A stretch of DNA of 64,000 nt from Streptomyces sp. NBC_00341 (GTDB lineage Bacteria > Actinomycetota > Actinomycetes > Streptomycetales > Streptomycetaceae): NCBI RefSeq assembly GCF_041435055.1, contig NZ_CP108002.1, positions 3,906,001 through 3,970,000 of the forward strand. Direction: 5' to 3'. Positions 62,484-64,000 of the stretch are shown piece after piece. The position numbers and the translations under genes are program-made. Under the pieces are notes generated by a model, which saw only the letters and a list, made by a program, of their open reading frames with translations, did no database searches and was not told the origin of the DNA. Every line of letters begins with the position of its first letter. The stretch's first letter is position 1.

Positions 62484-62832
62484 CTTCGCTCTTCTCTCCG
62501 GTCGACGCTCGGTGGGCATCAGGGCAGCGCGATCGCGCTGCCGACAGTGCTGTCGCTGCGGAGTGTGACGGTACAACCCGCCCCCGTGTCAAACGGCAAA
62601 AGCCCGCAACGGCCACTCGAACGGTAACCCGACTTCCGCCTTTCCTGCCGCCCGGCCCGCTCGGTCCGCCGTGCGCGGGGCCGCTGCCTGCGGGTTTCGG
62701 CGGCGCTGTGACCGCACCGCGGGTACCGGCGGCGGGGTGCGCGCGGTCCGGGCGTGTTCCGGGCCGGCTCCGGGCCCCGAGTGGCTCGCGACGGGTTCGG
62801 ACACGCATTGAGACACGCATTCAGATACGCGT
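62484..62832. other. topA upstream region
   Basis: A 349-bp gap with no gene. It holds the topA promoter and leader hairpins (listed separately). The part from 62650 to 62832 is ordinary high-GC sequence with repeated CGCGTTCAGAYRCG-like stretches near the small membrane gene's stop. Confidence 0.5.
62523..62592 (-). promoter_or_regulatory. Candidate topA promoter and 5' leader hairpins
   Basis: On the minus strand a -35-like TTGACA lies at 62592–62587. Between it and the start are two perfect dyads: CGACAG-TG-CTGTCG (62542–62555) and a 20-bp palindrome GGCAGCGCGA/TCGCGCTGCC (62523–62542). topA in Streptomyces is known to be controlled by supercoiling. Confidence 0.45.
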
Positions 62833-63030
62833 TCAGACGCGTGTGAAGCACCACACCCCGAGGACGAGGAAAACTACGCCGAACACAGTGGCGAGTACGG
62901 TCGAGGCAACGGGGCTCACCCGGTACGCCACCGGCGCGCGATGCAGTACGCACGCCCCCGTCCACAGCAGCAGCGCGGCACCGAACAGTGCGAATGCTGT
63001 TCCGGCGAAGATCGCAGGTCCGCTCTCCAT
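62833..63030 (-). CDS. Small two-helix membrane protein
   Basis: A 65-residue protein with two hydrophobic helices (IFAGTAFALFGAALLLWTGA and VASTVLATVFGVVFLVLGVW) separated by a short basic loop. GAGAGG lies 9 bp before ATG 63030. No family is recognised. It lies upstream of topA in the same orientation and downstream of the ABC-2 fragments. Confidence 0.7.
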   Translation of the reverse strand: MESGPAIFAGTAFALFGAALLLWTGACVLHRAPVAYRVSPVASTVLATVFGVVFLVLGVWCFTRV

Positions 63031-63301
63031 ACCCGTACGCCTCTCTGTCCCCGGCGCGGACCGGGGCGGACCGGGGGCGGGGGTGCCCGCAGTCGTACCG
63101 CGCCTTACGGCTTCGTTGCGCGCCGTTCCGGGGGAGGCTCGCACCACGGAGCGTCGGCAACGCGAACCCCGGGTGAACACCGGGACCGAGCGCAACGGCG
63201 ACCAGCGCGTACCCCGGCACCCGGCCCGAGGTCGGCAGCGAGAGCCCGGACGTCGAGACCGGCGCCTGCGGACAACTCACCTGCCGCTTCGGCCGCGTGG
63301 G

Positions 63302-63574
63302 TCAGCGGCGGTACGGCTTCGACGCCCCGAGCGCGACGCCGAAGGCGGAGCACCCCGCCGCGGCGGGGTGCAGAACGGCGGCCGGCCCGGGAAGAGCGCC
63401 AACCGGAATCCGAAGACCGAGCAGCAGCCAGACGGAGGAGAGCGTGAAGGCGCTGATGAAAGGGCCGTTAAGTACGTAGGGCAGCGCACGGCCGAACCAG
63501 AGCGGAGCCCGGTTCCGGGGGCTGAGCAGTATCGCGCCGAACGTCCCGTAACGGCGTTCGTTGGCGATGGCCGA
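63302..63574 (-). pseudogene. ABC-2 transporter permease fragment A
   Basis: A 90-residue open stretch with no start codon (an in-frame TAG lies directly upstream). The sequence AIANERRYGTFGAILLSPRN followed by RAPLWFGRALPYVLNG is the signature of ABC-2 permeases that come in tandem pairs. It runs into helix-like sequence (FTLSSVWLLLGL) and ends early at TGA. It is a decayed gene. Confidence 0.75.
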
Positions 63575-63582
63575 CTAACACC

Positions 63583-63783
<201 letters not shown>

Positions 63784-63784
63784 T

Positions 63785-63939
63785 CATCCCGAGTGACACG
63801 ACGCACATGGGTACGGCCCCGGCCCTCGGCGGCCATCCCGTCCACGCCCGCCAGATACCGCATGCGGTCGAGGTGTTCGCGGGCTGATCGCGATCCGTGT
63901 CGCGCCGAGCGCGGGCTCGTCCAGTTCGGTCCGGATCAT
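63785..63939 (-). pseudogene. Winged-helix regulator N-terminal remnant
   Basis: ATG at 63939 starts MIRTELDEPALGATRIAISP, which resembles the start of ArsR-like winged-helix regulators common before ABC exporter genes in Streptomyces. Homology is lost after 20 residues and the frame ends soon after. The ATG overlaps the stop of the gene to its right (ATGA). It is probably a regulator truncated by the same decay that hit the ABC-2 genes. Confidence 0.5.
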
Positions 63940-64000
63940 CCGGCCGTCCGCCCTGCCGGGGGCACCGGCTCCAGGAAGCCCTCCTCGACCAGCAGCCGGA
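63936..64000 (-). CDS. C-terminal end of an unidentified gene (runs off window)
   Basis: The last 20 codons of a leftward gene: RLLVEEGFLEPVPPAGRTAG, stop TGA at 63936–63938. The stop overlaps the start of the regulator remnant. Too short to identify. Confidence 0.4.
   Translation of the reverse strand, partial: RLLVEEGFLEPVPPAGRTAG

Overview
The window is high-GC (roughly 72%) actinobacterial chromosome, almost certainly from a Streptomyces. The hpt–tilS–DUF2342–dacB–ppa block, the unusual membrane-fused thymidylate kinase next to holB and topA, the abundance of GTG/TTG starts, the DUF397/XRE-DUF5753/ATPase regulator set and the secreted streptogrisin-type protease all fit that genus. No rRNA, CRISPR array, prophage or biosynthetic cluster is visible. 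One tRNA (Thr, anticodon CGT) is present.

Layout. 1–7.9 kb is conserved core: hpt (partial), tilS, a DUF2342 metalloprotease, a PBP4-type carboxypeptidase, ppa, a ThrE-like exporter, a DedA protein and a YbjQ protein, followed at 8 kb by the decayed remains of tipA. 8.5–11.3 kb carries a CLC-type channel and glutamate decarboxylase, a pair that suggests acid handling. 11.3–20.7 kb is a galactoside-utilisation cassette: a D-galactonate dehydratase remnant, a secreted DUF5703 glycosidase-like protein, an ABC sugar importer (binding protein and two permeases, no ATPase of its own), a ROK regulator and a GH36 alpha-galactosidase, with a clear palindrome in the divergent regulatory gap. 20.7–24.7 kb has a PadR-controlled drug-type ABC exporter and an aldehyde dehydrogenase. 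24.8–27.6 kb is a regulator module (XRE-DUF5753, HATPase, DUF397, lipoprotein) whose two divergent intergenic gaps share a 17-bp motif.

27.6–46.4 kb is a mixed set: a FUSC exporter, DUF2786 protein, MDR oxidoreductase, an actinobacterial exonuclease/polymerase, a secreted intradiol dioxygenase and a streptogrisin-C-like protease that share C-terminal CBM5/12 modules, an APH-like kinase, a FtsX-type ABC transporter divergent from a two-component system, a TetR/small-membrane-protein pair, a second-type enolase, a MarR regulator and a Nudix hydrolase.

46.4–52.6 kb is a degenerate accessory zone ending at tRNA-Thr: an Imm1 immunity gene, an IS5-type transposase tail, a PadR/HAAS pair, an SDR/TetR pair, and an SseB–Rhs deletion scar with a frameshifted toxin tip followed by two immunity-like genes. 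52.8–62.5 kb returns to core: a secreted alpha/beta hydrolase, holB, a three-part MFS–Tmk–coiled-coil protein and topA. The last 1.2 kb carries a small membrane gene and fragments of an ABC-2 exporter operon in decay.

The most interesting material is the pattern of gene decay and scars (tipA, dgoD, sseB–rhs, IS5 tail, ABC-2 fragments), the short tandem repeats placed at gene ends, and several self-consistent operator candidates.
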